A DNA stretch of 64,000 nt from an uncultured Muribaculaceae bacterium. Its GTDB lineage: Bacteria > Bacteroidota > Bacteroidia > Bacteroidales > Muribaculaceae. Position 1 is the stretch's first letter; every line of letters begins with the position of its first letter. This document shows positions 50,910-59,795 of this stretch, piece after piece. Under the pieces are notes generated by a model. The model was not told the DNA's origin and ran no database searches. It saw only the letters and a list, made by a program, of their open reading frames with translations. The translations under genes and the position numbers were made by a program. Location of the stretch: the NCBI GenBank assembly GCA_910584055.1, contig CAJTZS010000010.1:36811-100810 (forward strand), given 5' to 3'.

Positions 50910-52355
50910 ATGAAAGTTACTAATGCGATGCTTCCTGGATATGACCGTGACTCGGTTGCGCCGGGGATACTACATATCGGTGTGGGTAATTTCCACCGTG
51001 CGCACCAGGAGGCATATACTAATGAATTGTTGTCAAAAGATTCTTCGCAAAGAGGTTGGGGAATAGTCGGGGTGATGTTGCTTCCCTCCGACGAACATTC
51101 CTACAGATCGCTTAAATCGCAGAAAGGTGAATATACTCTCACTGTGTGTGGGCGCGACGGTAATGACCATACTTTAGTGATAGGTTCTCTTAAAGATGTG
51201 ATATGGGGTGTGGAGGATCCGGAGGCGGTTATTGACTTGATTGCCAGTAAGGATATAAAGGTCATATCCATGACCATAACGGAAGGGGGATACAATATTG
51301 ACAAAGCGAGTGGAGAATTCATGCTCGATGATAAAGCCGTGGCTCATGATCTTCAGGATGCGGGGCATCCGACAACTGTCTTTGGCTATGTGGCGGAAGG
51401 ATTGCGGAAAAGAAGGCAAGAGGGCGTCGGAGGCGTTACCATATTGAGTTGCGATAACCTGCAACACAATGGCGATACGGCGCAAAAAGCTTTTATGAGT
51501 TTTATGCATGCCCAGGATTCGGAGCTTGCAGCCTGGGCGCAGGCGAATGTGTCTTTCCCTAACAGCATGGTTGACAGGATAACTCCAGCTACGCGTCCGG
51601 AGGATGTAGAGAGGCTGAACCGAAGGAACGCGTCAAACGACAGAGTTCCGGTATATTGTGAAGATTTTATCCAGTGGGTGATAGAAGACAAGTTCGTTGC
51701 CGGCCGTCCTAAATGGGAAGCCGTCGGTGTTGAGTTTACTGATGACGTCACGGCTTACGAGAATATGAAGCTGAGTTTGCTTAATGCTTCTCACACATTG
51801 CTTTCGTATCCGTCTTTCCTTGCCGGATACAGAAAGGTTGACGAGGCTATGCGCGACGACAGGATTGTGAAGTTCGTGCGGGATTTCATGGACAAAGATA
51901 TAACTCCATATGTGCCCGCTCCAGGCAATATAGACCTCGACAATTATAAGCGGATATTGGTGGAGAGATTCGGAAACCGCTCGGTGAGCGATCAGATTTC
52001 GAGGCTTTGTTTCGACGGAGTGTCAAAGTTTCCAGTCTATATAGTCCCGAATCTCCGCAAGATGATTCAGGACGGGAAAGACCTTACGCGAGTTGCCTAC
52101 CTTATTGCTGCGTATCAAAACTATCTGAAATATGGAATTGATGACAATGGAGAAAAGTTTGTGGTTTCAGAACCTTGGTTAACTGATAGAGACAGAAGTC
52201 TTATAGAATCCGACGATGTAATGGATTTCCTCGGATTATCACCATTTGCAGGTGTAGGGTTGAAGAGAAGTAAGGAGTTTGTATCCCTTTATAAAGTATT
52301 CTGCGATGATATCCGAGCTGAAGGTGCAATGCGCACGTTGGAAACGATAATCTAA
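50910..52355 (+). CDS. Mannitol 2-dehydrogenase / fructuronate reductase family
   Basis: 481 residues, polyol-specific long-chain dehydrogenase. The N-terminal Rossmann domain opens with GILHIGVGNFHRAHQEAY, the family signature. KVISMTITEGGY and LSCDNLQHNGD follow. The catalytic Lys region is NASHTLLSYPSFLAGY, with SKFPVYIVPNLRKM near 370. It interconverts D-mannitol and D-fructose, or mannonate and fructuronate (UxuB), with NAD(H). Mannitol, arabinitol or sorbitol are also possible. The transporter upstream favours an acid sugar, but only an assay could tell. Cytoplasmic. A bidirectional hairpin terminator follows about 20 bases after the stop. Confidence 0.9.
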   Translation: MKVTNAMLPGYDRDSVAPGILHIGVGNFHRAHQEAYTNELLSKDSSQRGWGIVGVMLLPSDEHSYRSLKSQKGEYTLTVCGRDGNDHTLVIGSLKDVIWGVEDPEAVIDLIASKDIKVISMTITEGGYNIDKASGEFMLDDKAVAHDLQDAGHPTTVFGYVAEGLRKRRQEGVGGVTILSCDNLQHNGDTAQKAFMSFMHAQDSELAAWAQANVSFPNSMVDRITPATRPEDVERLNRRNASNDRVPVYCEDFIQWVIEDKFVAGRPKWEAVGVEFTDDVTAYENMKLSLLNASHTLLSYPSFLAGYRKVDEAMRDDRIVKFVRDFMDKDITPYVPAPGNIDLDNYKRILVERFGNRSVSDQISRLCFDGVSKFPVYIVPNLRKMIQDGKDLTRVAYLIAAYQNYLKYGIDDNGEKFVVSEPWLTDRDRSLIESDDVMDFLGLSPFAGVGLKRSKEFVSLYKVFCDDIRAEGAMRTLETII

Positions 52356-52376
52356 GCATAGCATATGAAAATTGAG

Positions 52377-52411
52377 AGCCTCCGAATCTGATTATCAGTT
52401 TCGGAGGCTTT
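52377..52411. terminator. Hairpin between the dehydrogenase gene and tRNA-Leu
   Basis: AGCCTCCGAA (52377-52386) and TTCGGAGGCT (52400-52409) form a perfect 10-bp stem with a 13-nt loop, followed by a short T-run on the plus strand and an AT-rich stretch on the minus strand. It can end both the plus-strand operon and the minus-strand tRNA transcript. Confidence 0.7.
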
Positions 52412-52416
52412 CGCTG

Positions 52417-52498
52417 TGCGCACGAAGGGACTCGAACCCCCACGTCGTTAGACACTAGATCCTAAGTCTAGCGCGGCTACCAATTACGCCACGTGCGC
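52417..52498 (-). tRNA. tRNA-Leu (anticodon UAG)
   Basis: 82 nt on the minus strand. The acceptor stem GCGCACG/CGTGCGC pairs perfectly. The anticodon stem CTAGA/TCTAG encloses the loop CTTAGGA with anticodon TAG, reading CUA and, by wobble, other CUN Leu codons. The T arm contains GGTTCGAGTCC. A long variable arm fits the class II type expected for Leu. CCA is not encoded. Confidence 0.95.
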
Positions 52499-52510
52499 TT
52501 AAATCGGATG

Positions 52511-52541
52511 CAAAGTTACAAATAATTTGTTAATCTTGCAA
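52511..52541 (-). promoter_or_regulatory. Promoter of tRNA-Leu
   Basis: Minus strand: TTG (52539-52541), 20 bp, TAACTTTG (52511-52518), which matches the -7 consensus exactly. Transcription would begin a few bases before the mature 5' end at 52498. Confidence 0.6.
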
Positions 52542-52590
52542 TATTTAACATAATTTAACAATTCGGGGGGGTAAAATGGAATTTTGTATA

Positions 52591-52598
52591 TAATTTTG
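52591..52598 (+). promoter_or_regulatory. -7 box candidate for the pilus operon
   Basis: TAATTTTG matches the -7 consensus. The -33 site is a G-run, not TTTG, so this promoter would be weak or need an activator. It lies about 150 bp before the first gene. Confidence 0.35.
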
Positions 52599-52616
52599 CC
52601 TACCGTTTTGTGAGAA

Positions 52617-52631
52617 GGTCATATTATGACC
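52617..52631. promoter_or_regulatory. Perfect 15-bp palindrome GGTCATATTATGACC
   Basis: Arms GGTCATA and TATGACC around a single T, about 12 bases after the predicted transcription start of the pilus operon. A candidate operator for a dimeric regulator, by position only. Confidence 0.45.
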
Positions 52632-52741
52632 ATAATACATTTTTCGATTTGTGCGTCGAAGTGACGAAAACAGCTATTGCAATTGCTATCTAAACACAAA
52701 GTGAGGTCACTCTCGACGGATTAGATTTTAACAGTTAGGCT

Positions 52742-53338
52742 ATGAGATACCTATACAGTCTGGTGTTTGCCATGCTGACTTGCTTCTGCGCCTCAGCGCA
52801 GTTTGCCGTCAAGACAAATCTTTTATACGATGCCGCTACCTCACCCAACCTCGGAGCGGAATTGGGAGTGGGAAGTAAATCCACCGTGAACCTTGTTTAC
52901 GGTTTCAATCCGTGGTCGTTCCAATCTGACACTCATGGTGAACGAAAGGTGAAGCATTGGGTGCTGATGCCTGAATATCGTTGGTGGACTTGCTCTAAGT
53001 TCAACGGCCATTTCTTAGGCGTCCATGCCATGGGCGGTGAGTTTAACGCTTCAAATGTGTCGTTACCGATTCCCGGGTTCTTCTTTTCCGGCGACAACAT
53101 TACCTCGGAGGTTAAAGACAGCCGTTATCAGGCAGCTTTCGCCGGCATAGGCGTCACCTACGGGTATCAGTGGATTCTTTCGGAACATTGGAATCTGGAG
53201 GCTGAGGTTGGTGTCGGCTATAATCATGTGTGGTATGACAAATATCGTTGCGGCGACTGCGGCGGTAAATTGAAGAGCGGTCATTCCAACTATGCCGGTC
53301 TTACGAAATTAGGTCTCTCTATAATGTATATTTTCTGA
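52742..53338 (+). CDS. DUF3575 outer-membrane beta-barrel protein
   Basis: 198 residues with a signal peptide ending ASAQ. FAVKTNLLYDAATSPNLGAELGVG is the DUF3575 signature, followed by alternating strands ending in an aromatic residue (NLVYGFNPWSF, HWVLMPEYRWW, GVTYGYQW) and a terminal Phe, typical of an 8-stranded outer-membrane barrel. These genes commonly begin Bacteroidota pilus operons. The barrel may help pilus export or be a structural surface protein; the role is not established. Followed 36 bases later by the DUF3868 gene. Confidence 0.82.
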   Translation: MRYLYSLVFAMLTCFCASAQFAVKTNLLYDAATSPNLGAELGVGSKSTVNLVYGFNPWSFQSDTHGERKVKHWVLMPEYRWWTCSKFNGHFLGVHAMGGEFNASNVSLPIPGFFFSGDNITSEVKDSRYQAAFAGIGVTYGYQWILSEHWNLEAEVGVGYNHVWYDKYRCGDCGGKLKSGHSNYAGLTKLGLSIMYIF

Positions 53339-53374
53339 CAGCAATTTTCGGACAGTGACAAAGAAACGTCAATT

Positions 53375-54853
53375 ATGAAATTTACCAGATATTATCTAAT
53401 AGTCATCATGGCTATGGCCATTCCCTTTGTTTCCGAGGCTGGAAAGTTCAAGGGGAAGATAGGGTTTTCGAATGTTGAAAGCGAGATGTCGGGAGAAAAG
53501 CTCCGTGTATGTTCGGATATTTGTCTCGACTCCTTGAAACTTGGTGCCAATGACCAGTTTCTCATAACTCCGGTGGTCGAGGACGCACAGGGAAACGTCG
53601 CTGCCTTGCCGTCTGTGCTCGTGAACGGTCGCAACATGCATTATGTGTGGCGGCGCGGCAGTCTCGGGAAAGGTTTTGCGGCCGGGCGCGACATAATAAA
53701 GGAGATAAAGCGCGAAAACGGGAAACGGCAGGCATTGTCGTATGATGCCACAACGGGTTTCCGCCGATGGATGCTTGATCCTTCCGCTCAGTTGAGGATG
53801 GTTATCGACACGTGCGGGTGCGGACATGCCTACGGGAAGTCGGCGGGTGTGCCTGTACCTCTCGATTTGAACCCGGCTCCACGCATGCGGGTGGTTTATA
53901 TGACGCCGGAAGTAACGGAGCTTCCCGTTTCAATTCATGAAGGGAAGGCCCGTGTCCAGTTCGAAGTTGACAAGACAGAGCTGCACGCCGAGCCATATGT
54001 CTGCCGCAACGGACAGCGCATCGATAACCGCGGTCAGTTGGAAGTGATTGAAGATTCCATCCGTTACGCCCTCAGCGACCCGAATGTAGAGATTGCAAAA
54101 ATCCGTATATGCGGTTACGCCTCTCCAGAATCCCCTTATCTGCATAATGAATATCTGGCGACAAACAGGTCGCGCTCTCTTGCAGAATATATTGCGGAGC
54201 GTCATCACCTCCCTTCCGACAGGTGTGAGTATGACGCAGTGCCGGAGAATTGGGGAGAATTCAGGGAGACGGTGCTTGCCGCTAAAGATATCACAGACAG
54301 TCAACGGGCGGATCTGTTGGAGTTGATTGACCGTCCGGCCTACGGTCCTGCGGATTATGATGCTAAAGAGAGGGAACTCAAAACATCACCTAAGTTTGCC
54401 AATCTATACCGCACCAAGATATTGCCCGAGTGGTTTCCGCGCCTTCGCGCCACCAAGTTTGAAATCCGCACCCGCCTGAAGCCGATGGACGACCAACATC
54501 TTGCGGAAGTCATGGCAAAAACTCCCGAAAAAATGTCGCTGAACCAGATGTTCCGGGTGGCGCGACTTTATCCTGAAGGCTCGCAGGAATTTAACAAAGC
54601 CATAGAGACGGCTCTAAGGTATTATCCCGATGACAGTGTGGCTAATCTTAATGTGGCGGTGGCGGCAATTAAATCCGGTAATATTGAAAAAGCAGAGGAG
54701 TTGCTGAAAAAAGCCGGTGATTCGATGGAGGCGGAGAACGCCCGCGGAGTGGTGGCGACATATAAAGGAGACTTCGAGCAGGCTGCGCGTCATTTCGCGA
54801 AATCGCAGAATCTGCCGGAAGCAACGAAAAACCGCTCAATGTTGAATATTTAA
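53375..54853 (+). CDS. DUF3868/OmpA-like pilus-associated protein with TPR tail
   Basis: 492 residues, signal peptide ending SEAG. The first 190 residues form a beta-rich domain (DUF3868-like: EKLRVCSDICLDSLKLGANDQFLITPVV). Residues about 200-330 look like an OmpA-type peptidoglycan-binding fold (QFEVDKTELHA, RICGYASPESP, NRSRSLAEYIAERHHL). The last 120 residues are TPR-like helices (DSVANLNVAVAAIKSGNIEKA). It may anchor the pilus machinery to the cell wall. No catalytic motif. Typical partner of the DUF3575 gene upstream of fimbrillin genes. Confidence 0.78.
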   Translation: MKFTRYYLIVIMAMAIPFVSEAGKFKGKIGFSNVESEMSGEKLRVCSDICLDSLKLGANDQFLITPVVEDAQGNVAALPSVLVNGRNMHYVWRRGSLGKGFAAGRDIIKEIKRENGKRQALSYDATTGFRRWMLDPSAQLRMVIDTCGCGHAYGKSAGVPVPLDLNPAPRMRVVYMTPEVTELPVSIHEGKARVQFEVDKTELHAEPYVCRNGQRIDNRGQLEVIEDSIRYALSDPNVEIAKIRICGYASPESPYLHNEYLATNRSRSLAEYIAERHHLPSDRCEYDAVPENWGEFRETVLAAKDITDSQRADLLELIDRPAYGPADYDAKERELKTSPKFANLYRTKILPEWFPRLRATKFEIRTRLKPMDDQHLAEVMAKTPEKMSLNQMFRVARLYPEGSQEFNKAIETALRYYPDDSVANLNVAVAAIKSGNIEKAEELLKKAGDSMEAENARGVVATYKGDFEQAARHFAKSQNLPEATKNRSMLNI

Positions 54854-54891
54854 GTAAGCAAAATAACAACAATTTTACGATTTGTAATTTT

Positions 54892-56838
54892 ATGAATTTA
54901 AAACATTTATCTATGAGCGTGGCTGCACTTATGATGATGGCCGCATGCTCGAACGACAACAGTCCGGAGATGAACAATCCGTCACCCGCTTTTGAAGGAG
55001 ACGGATATATCGCCGTGAAAATCAATCTGCCCACGCAACGCTCCACACGTGCGGCAAACGACAATTTCGATGACGGGGTTGCAGAGGAGTATAAAGTGCA
55101 GGATGCATGTCTCGTGCTTTTTAAGGGCGATAGCGAAGCTACAGCCACAGTGCATAGTTCTTATGAGATCGCAGGCGTTACCCAGGAGGATCAAACGCCT
55201 CCTAACGATCAAGTGACGACGCAGTTCAAGAAAGCTGTCAAGGTGCGCGACATACAGCTTGCGTCAGGTGAAAAACTTTATGGTCTTGTAATGGTCAATT
55301 ACAAGAACGTGGCTGAAATTGTCGGCACCGATCTCCGTGTCGGTGGAAACATCTTCAGTGGTTCATTCTCGGATCTTGTTGTCAAGACAAGTAACGTGAA
55401 CTTTATAACCAAGTCCGGTCAGACAACAAGGGATTATTTCTTCATGACCAACTCACCTCTTGCTGACAAATCAGGAGGTGTCAGCAATCCTGCCGGCACA
55501 ACAGTGCGCACGCTCGTGGAGCTGACTGGCGGTCTTAAAGACACTGCTCAGGAAGCAGAAAATAATCCTGCCGGAACAGTTTATGTGGAACGTGCAGTGG
55601 CAAAAGCTACATTGACAATGTCGGCCGAGAGCGCTTCAATCGACCAGTCTTCAGGTGAGAAAGCAACCCTTGAAATTGAAAGCGTGGAGTGGGTGATTGA
55701 CAATACAGAACCCACTTCTTATATAGTGCGTAACCTTGGCAACTTATTTGACACCTGGGCTCCATACAAGAGTACGGTTTACACCGGTTCCGAAGGATAC
55801 CGCATGGTCGGTTCCAATGTTGTAGGTTCCCTCAACACAGATGCAACCACCAATCTTTACCGTACATACTGGTGTGTGGATCCACAGTATGATAAGGCTA
55901 ATCCCGTTATGTCCACATCTTCAGATGCAGACGCATATTCATCCCTTACAAAGGAAGGCAACGTATTTAAAAGCGGGGCTGCATATTGCTATGAGAACAC
56001 TTTCAATGTGGCTAACATGAATTACCGCAATACAACCCGCGCGGTGTTGAAAGTGAAATATAAGAATAATAAAGTTAATGGAGGATCGCTTTATACGATC
56101 AATGGCCGTGATGATCAGATTTTCTACTACCGGCGTAATGCAACGAGCCATGCCCGTTCCTATGTCATCAACGATCCTAAGGTCATAGATGAATTCACAA
56201 AACTGTTGAAACCCAATCAGACGAATGTGAAGCTTAACGATTTCATCAGGCTTAGATTCGAAACGGACAATAACGGTCATCTGACGATGGCGGGAGTGGA
56301 TATCAAAGATTACCGTCAGGACGTAGGGGAGGACGATCCTTCGTATAATCCTGATTATGAAGGTAAGGATATTACGGAAGCCAACCTTGCAGAGACTCCG
56401 TTTGCGGCAGCAGCTCCGGAACTCTCTCCTGCATTGATTTCAGACTTGATTACACGTGTCAATGCACGTTTTGAGATTCAGGAATATACAGGCGGTGTAA
56501 GTTATTATGACCTCCGTTTCACACATTTCGGTCTGCCCTCCACAAATCCGGCTGTAACCGATGGAGAGGACCTCACTCCATGGATTCAGAAACCTGCATC
56601 AACCACAGATGAGGCTTACACAGGCGCCAATGTAGAAAACGATTATCTCGGCCGTTATGGAATGGTGCGTAACAACTGGTATGACGTTAACGTTTCCGCA
56701 ATCTCTCATCTCGGATCTCCTGTGGTTCCAGACGCTAATACCGACACGTCTGATGACAATCAGAAACAGGAGAAATGGATCGCGTTCACAGTGAAAGTGC
56801 TTTCATGGGCAAAGCGCGTGCAGAATCACGAGTTTTAA
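54892..56838 (+). CDS. Major fimbrillin, Mfa1 family
   Basis: 648 residues. Lipoprotein signal peptide SVAALMMMAAC (Cys19). The precursor continues to LPTQRSTRAANDNFDDG; the Arg53-Ala54 bond is a likely gingipain-type processing site that frees the mature N-terminus for strand exchange. The Mfa1 C-terminal domain is clear: YYDLRFTHFGLP, YLGRYGMVRNNWYDVNVSAI, and WIAFTVKVLSWAKRVQNHEF at the end. Type V pili are built from such subunits after transport as lipoproteins. Longest and most fimbrillin-like in the operon, so it is likely the shaft. Two strong hairpins follow before the next gene. Confidence 0.9.
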   Translation: MNLKHLSMSVAALMMMAACSNDNSPEMNNPSPAFEGDGYIAVKINLPTQRSTRAANDNFDDGVAEEYKVQDACLVLFKGDSEATATVHSSYEIAGVTQEDQTPPNDQVTTQFKKAVKVRDIQLASGEKLYGLVMVNYKNVAEIVGTDLRVGGNIFSGSFSDLVVKTSNVNFITKSGQTTRDYFFMTNSPLADKSGGVSNPAGTTVRTLVELTGGLKDTAQEAENNPAGTVYVERAVAKATLTMSAESASIDQSSGEKATLEIESVEWVIDNTEPTSYIVRNLGNLFDTWAPYKSTVYTGSEGYRMVGSNVVGSLNTDATTNLYRTYWCVDPQYDKANPVMSTSSDADAYSSLTKEGNVFKSGAAYCYENTFNVANMNYRNTTRAVLKVKYKNNKVNGGSLYTINGRDDQIFYYRRNATSHARSYVINDPKVIDEFTKLLKPNQTNVKLNDFIRLRFETDNNGHLTMAGVDIKDYRQDVGEDDPSYNPDYEGKDITEANLAETPFAAAAPELSPALISDLITRVNARFEIQEYTGGVSYYDLRFTHFGLPSTNPAVTDGEDLTPWIQKPASTTDEAYTGANVENDYLGRYGMVRNNWYDVNVSAISHLGSPVVPDANTDTSDDNQKQEKWIAFTVKVLSWAKRVQNHEF

Positions 56839-56863
56839 TCGCTCCGGCATTATAACCGCATTT

Positions 56864-56912
56864 CGCCGTGTGTGACGGCGGATAGCGGAGGCGGGGGTGG
56901 AACCCCGTCTCC
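56864..56912 (+). ncRNA. Two tandem stem-loops after the major fimbrillin gene
   Basis: Stem 1: CGCCGT (56864-56869) with ACGGCG (56875-56880). Stem 2: GGAGGCGGGG (56887-56896) with CCCCGTCTCC (56903-56912), one G-T pair. No T-run follows. The position between the shaft gene and the anchor gene suggests control of subunit ratio by processing or partial termination. Confidence 0.6.
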
Positions 56913-56950
56913 GTACCAATCAAATTATTTGGAAGAACAGATTTTTAACG

Positions 56951-58132
56951 ATGAATACATCAATATCAAGGGTCATAACTTTATTTTCGGTCCTCCCTAT
57001 GCTTATGTGGAGCGGGTGCTCCATGATCAAGGATGACGTGGAGGATTGTCCCGCCGGTCTGTATGTGCGTTTCGTCTATGATTACAACACGGCACGCGCT
57101 GACATGTTTAAGGATCATTGCGGACATGTCACCCTTTATGTCTACGACGAATCGGGTAAAAAGGTCGCCGAGCGCACGGTCTCTCACAAAGAAGGTGAAG
57201 AGCCTCTTCGGAAATATGGTTATTCAATCCATTTCGCAGACGGCGAACTCTCGCCGGGGCGGTACCGGCTGCAGGCTGTCGCCATGCAGAAAGACTGGGA
57301 CGACGCCCTGTCCACTCCCGGGGCGAAACATCGCCGCAATGATGTGACAGACTCGGAGTCCCTCCGCATTTCCCTTGACTATGCCGACGGGACGATTCCC
57401 GCAACTGAACGTCATCCGGTCAGCGCGGAAGCTCCACTCGACACTTTGTGGCATACGTTGAAGGTGTGCTCATATGCTCCGCAGGATGGCGTTGCCGTGC
57501 CCGACATGCACCGCACGGTGAAACCATATTCAATATACCCATTGGAGGAACAATTTGTCACCATAGAGCCTGAAAGAGCCACCTATGCCACGGTGTCTCT
57601 CATCCGCGACACCAAGCACCTCAATATCACATTGCGTGATATTGACGAGCCGGACAAAGTGTTTGATGAAGAATACGAAGTCATACTCCTTGACGACAAC
57701 GCTCATCTCGCGCACGACAATGAAGTGATACGCACCGATTCCGTGCAATATTCACCCTATGCAAGCTGGACTTCGAGGCTTGAGAACGGAGGCACCGTGA
57801 TAGACGGCAATCAGACAGCCGCCGGACAGCGGACGGCACACTACAACCTTATGTTCAACCGGCTTACGTATAATGCCGACATAAACAAATCCGCGCGACT
57901 CCAGATCGTTAACCGCCGCACCAAAGAACAGGTGGCACTGATCAATCTTCCTTACACACTTGCGGAAGGGAGGATTGCATACGACATATATAACTATTCA
58001 CCTCAGGAATATCTTGACCGCGAATATGACTACCGTCTCGATTTCCTTCTCAAGGGTGGGAGATGGTATTATATGGATGTGGTTATTAACGTGCTCAGTT
58101 GGTCAAAACGCTTCCAAAACATGGAGTTATAA
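56951..58132 (+). CDS. FimB/Mfa2-type fimbrial anchor lipoprotein
   Basis: 393 residues from the ATG at 56951, which begins a lipoprotein signal (LFSVLPMLMWSGC). An in-frame GTG at 56897 lies inside the second stem-loop and is unlikely. The mature start DVEDCPAGLYVRFVYDYN is the FimB/Mfa2 signature. The end reads WYYMDVVINVLSWSKRFQNMEL, with the same C-terminal strand found in the major fimbrillin. In type V pili this subunit ends polymerisation and anchors the fibre to the outer membrane. Located immediately after the major subunit gene as in P. gingivalis mfa1-mfa2. Confidence 0.88.
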   Translation: MNTSISRVITLFSVLPMLMWSGCSMIKDDVEDCPAGLYVRFVYDYNTARADMFKDHCGHVTLYVYDESGKKVAERTVSHKEGEEPLRKYGYSIHFADGELSPGRYRLQAVAMQKDWDDALSTPGAKHRRNDVTDSESLRISLDYADGTIPATERHPVSAEAPLDTLWHTLKVCSYAPQDGVAVPDMHRTVKPYSIYPLEEQFVTIEPERATYATVSLIRDTKHLNITLRDIDEPDKVFDEEYEVILLDDNAHLAHDNEVIRTDSVQYSPYASWTSRLENGGTVIDGNQTAAGQRTAHYNLMFNRLTYNADINKSARLQIVNRRTKEQVALINLPYTLAEGRIAYDIYNYSPQEYLDREYDYRLDFLLKGGRWYYMDVVINVLSWSKRFQNMEL

Positions 58133-58150
58133 AGTGTATATTAGTAACCG

Positions 58151-59773
58151 ATGTGGTGCAAATTAAATAAAATACTGATTCTCATATTCATGGGTGTGGC
58201 TTTGTCAATGAGTTTAGAGAGCTGTTCCCGTGAAAGCGAGACCATTGTGCCGGAACCGGAACCTGCCGGTCCTGGTTTCTATCTGCGGTTGCGCCTTTCT
58301 ATCGAAGGTGTCACCCGCTCCAATCCATCGGGAGGAGAGAACGGGGACGGCCTGGAAGATGGTGTGCGGCATGAGAATGACATAGAGAATGTGGCGTTAT
58401 TTTTCTATAATCACTCCTTAGGGTTGAACGCACCTGCCGAGGCCCCCATAAGTCACCGGGAAGTTTATTATGGCGATACGTTCACGCCTGCCGCCGACGG
58501 CACCGTGTCTCGAGTTGTGAGAGTCTCGGATTATGAGTTCACAGCTGGTGACAGGGTTGTTGTGGTATTGAATTATGGTGCGTCAATAAAATCCGTATCA
58601 ACACTTGGAGAACTTAGGGAAATGATTGTGGATTCACCCTGGAGAGAATCGGCATCGCTTATGGACTATGCCGGTTTTGTAATGGCTACTGCTTCCGACA
58701 AGACTCCATATGACGGTAAGATTCATTTTACAGACGAGAATGACTCACCCCTTGAAGGCACTCATGAAAATCCGTTCTATATGATGGCTGAAGTGGAGAG
58801 GGTGGCTGCCAGAATTGATTTCATGTTCAACGTAGCGAACTTATCGTCTTCCGACGAAGGGGAGCTCGCCTACGCGGTAAACTCCGAAGCCGAGACTTCG
58901 GGAGATGCCGGCACCCTCTATCTCTCTCATATATTGCCTGTGAACTCGATGAGAGAGGGGACAACGCTTTTGAAGCATGTTTCGGACGGTCCGGACATGG
59001 ATAAACTCATTGTGTGCGGTGACGAACTGACAGATGCCTCTGTCCCTTTGAATTATGTTGTGGACCCTCACTCGGTTTTGAAAGAGGATGCTTCAGATGA
59101 AGACATTTCTTCCTGGTATGGCTTCACCTCTTCAAAATATATAAGGAATAATGGAGAGACGGTATTTACAGCAGCGAATCATCTGCGCAATTGGCTTTCG
59201 ATGCCCGGCCTTGTGGCGGATTGTTCCGATGGTTGGGACAAAAGTTTGACCCTCTCGTATGTTAACGAGAACACTCAACATAAGGGACAGCATGACTCCC
59301 GCTTCATGACCGGTCTTGTGTTTCGCGGAATTTTCCATCCCAAGCAGGTATATGTCGACGCACATGGCAATCCCGACACGGGATATCAGCGGGGCGACAC
59401 ATTCTGGCGTTACAGTCCTACATCTTCGGATATGAAAGGTAAGAATCTATATTTCAGTTCGGCGGAGGCGGCAGAAGAATATAAGTCGGCTCATCCTGAA
59501 GATTTATCGGAGATAGTAGAATATAGAAGAGGGGTGTGCTATTACAACCTTTGGATTCGTCATGCCAATGTCGACAGGAATATAGGAGAGGGTGACGCAT
59601 ATGAATCCTGGCCAATGGAATATGGTATTGTAAGGAATAATATATACCGTATCGGGGTTTCTTTTACAGGCATCGGGTATTCTCAGCCGGAAATCAGGGA
59701 ACCGTTGAATATACGTTCGCGGATATTCGTGAGGAAATGGAATTTCCGTCGCCAGCCGACAATAATAATGTAG
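58151..59773 (+). CDS. Fimbrillin-family accessory subunit (Mfa1-like C-terminus)
   Basis: 540 residues, lipoprotein (SLESC, Cys25). The mature region begins RLRLSIEGVTRSNPSGG; the Arg before Ser may be a processing site as in the major subunit. The C-terminal part (GVCYYNLWIRHAN, MEYGIVRNNIYRIGVSFTGIG) matches the Mfa1 fimbrillin domain, but the extreme end lacks the WSKR-type strand and reads VRKWNFRRQPTIIM. It could be a minor pilin or a shaft-to-tip adaptor (Mfa3/Mfa4 position). 18 bp after the anchor gene. An internal ATG at 58190 would remove part of the signal and is unlikely. Confidence 0.78.
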   Translation: MWCKLNKILILIFMGVALSMSLESCSRESETIVPEPEPAGPGFYLRLRLSIEGVTRSNPSGGENGDGLEDGVRHENDIENVALFFYNHSLGLNAPAEAPISHREVYYGDTFTPAADGTVSRVVRVSDYEFTAGDRVVVVLNYGASIKSVSTLGELREMIVDSPWRESASLMDYAGFVMATASDKTPYDGKIHFTDENDSPLEGTHENPFYMMAEVERVAARIDFMFNVANLSSSDEGELAYAVNSEAETSGDAGTLYLSHILPVNSMREGTTLLKHVSDGPDMDKLIVCGDELTDASVPLNYVVDPHSVLKEDASDEDISSWYGFTSSKYIRNNGETVFTAANHLRNWLSMPGLVADCSDGWDKSLTLSYVNENTQHKGQHDSRFMTGLVFRGIFHPKQVYVDAHGNPDTGYQRGDTFWRYSPTSSDMKGKNLYFSSAEAAEEYKSAHPEDLSEIVEYRRGVCYYNLWIRHANVDRNIGEGDAYESWPMEYGIVRNNIYRIGVSFTGIGYSQPEIREPLNIRSRIFVRKWNFRRQPTIIM

Positions 59774-59795
59774 ACATCACCGAAGTAATATGATA

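Noticed and set aside
56897..56950. GTG start for the Mfa2-type anchor
   Set aside because: It falls in the loop of a strong hairpin and would put 18 charged residues before the lipoprotein signal; ATG 56951 gives a normal one.
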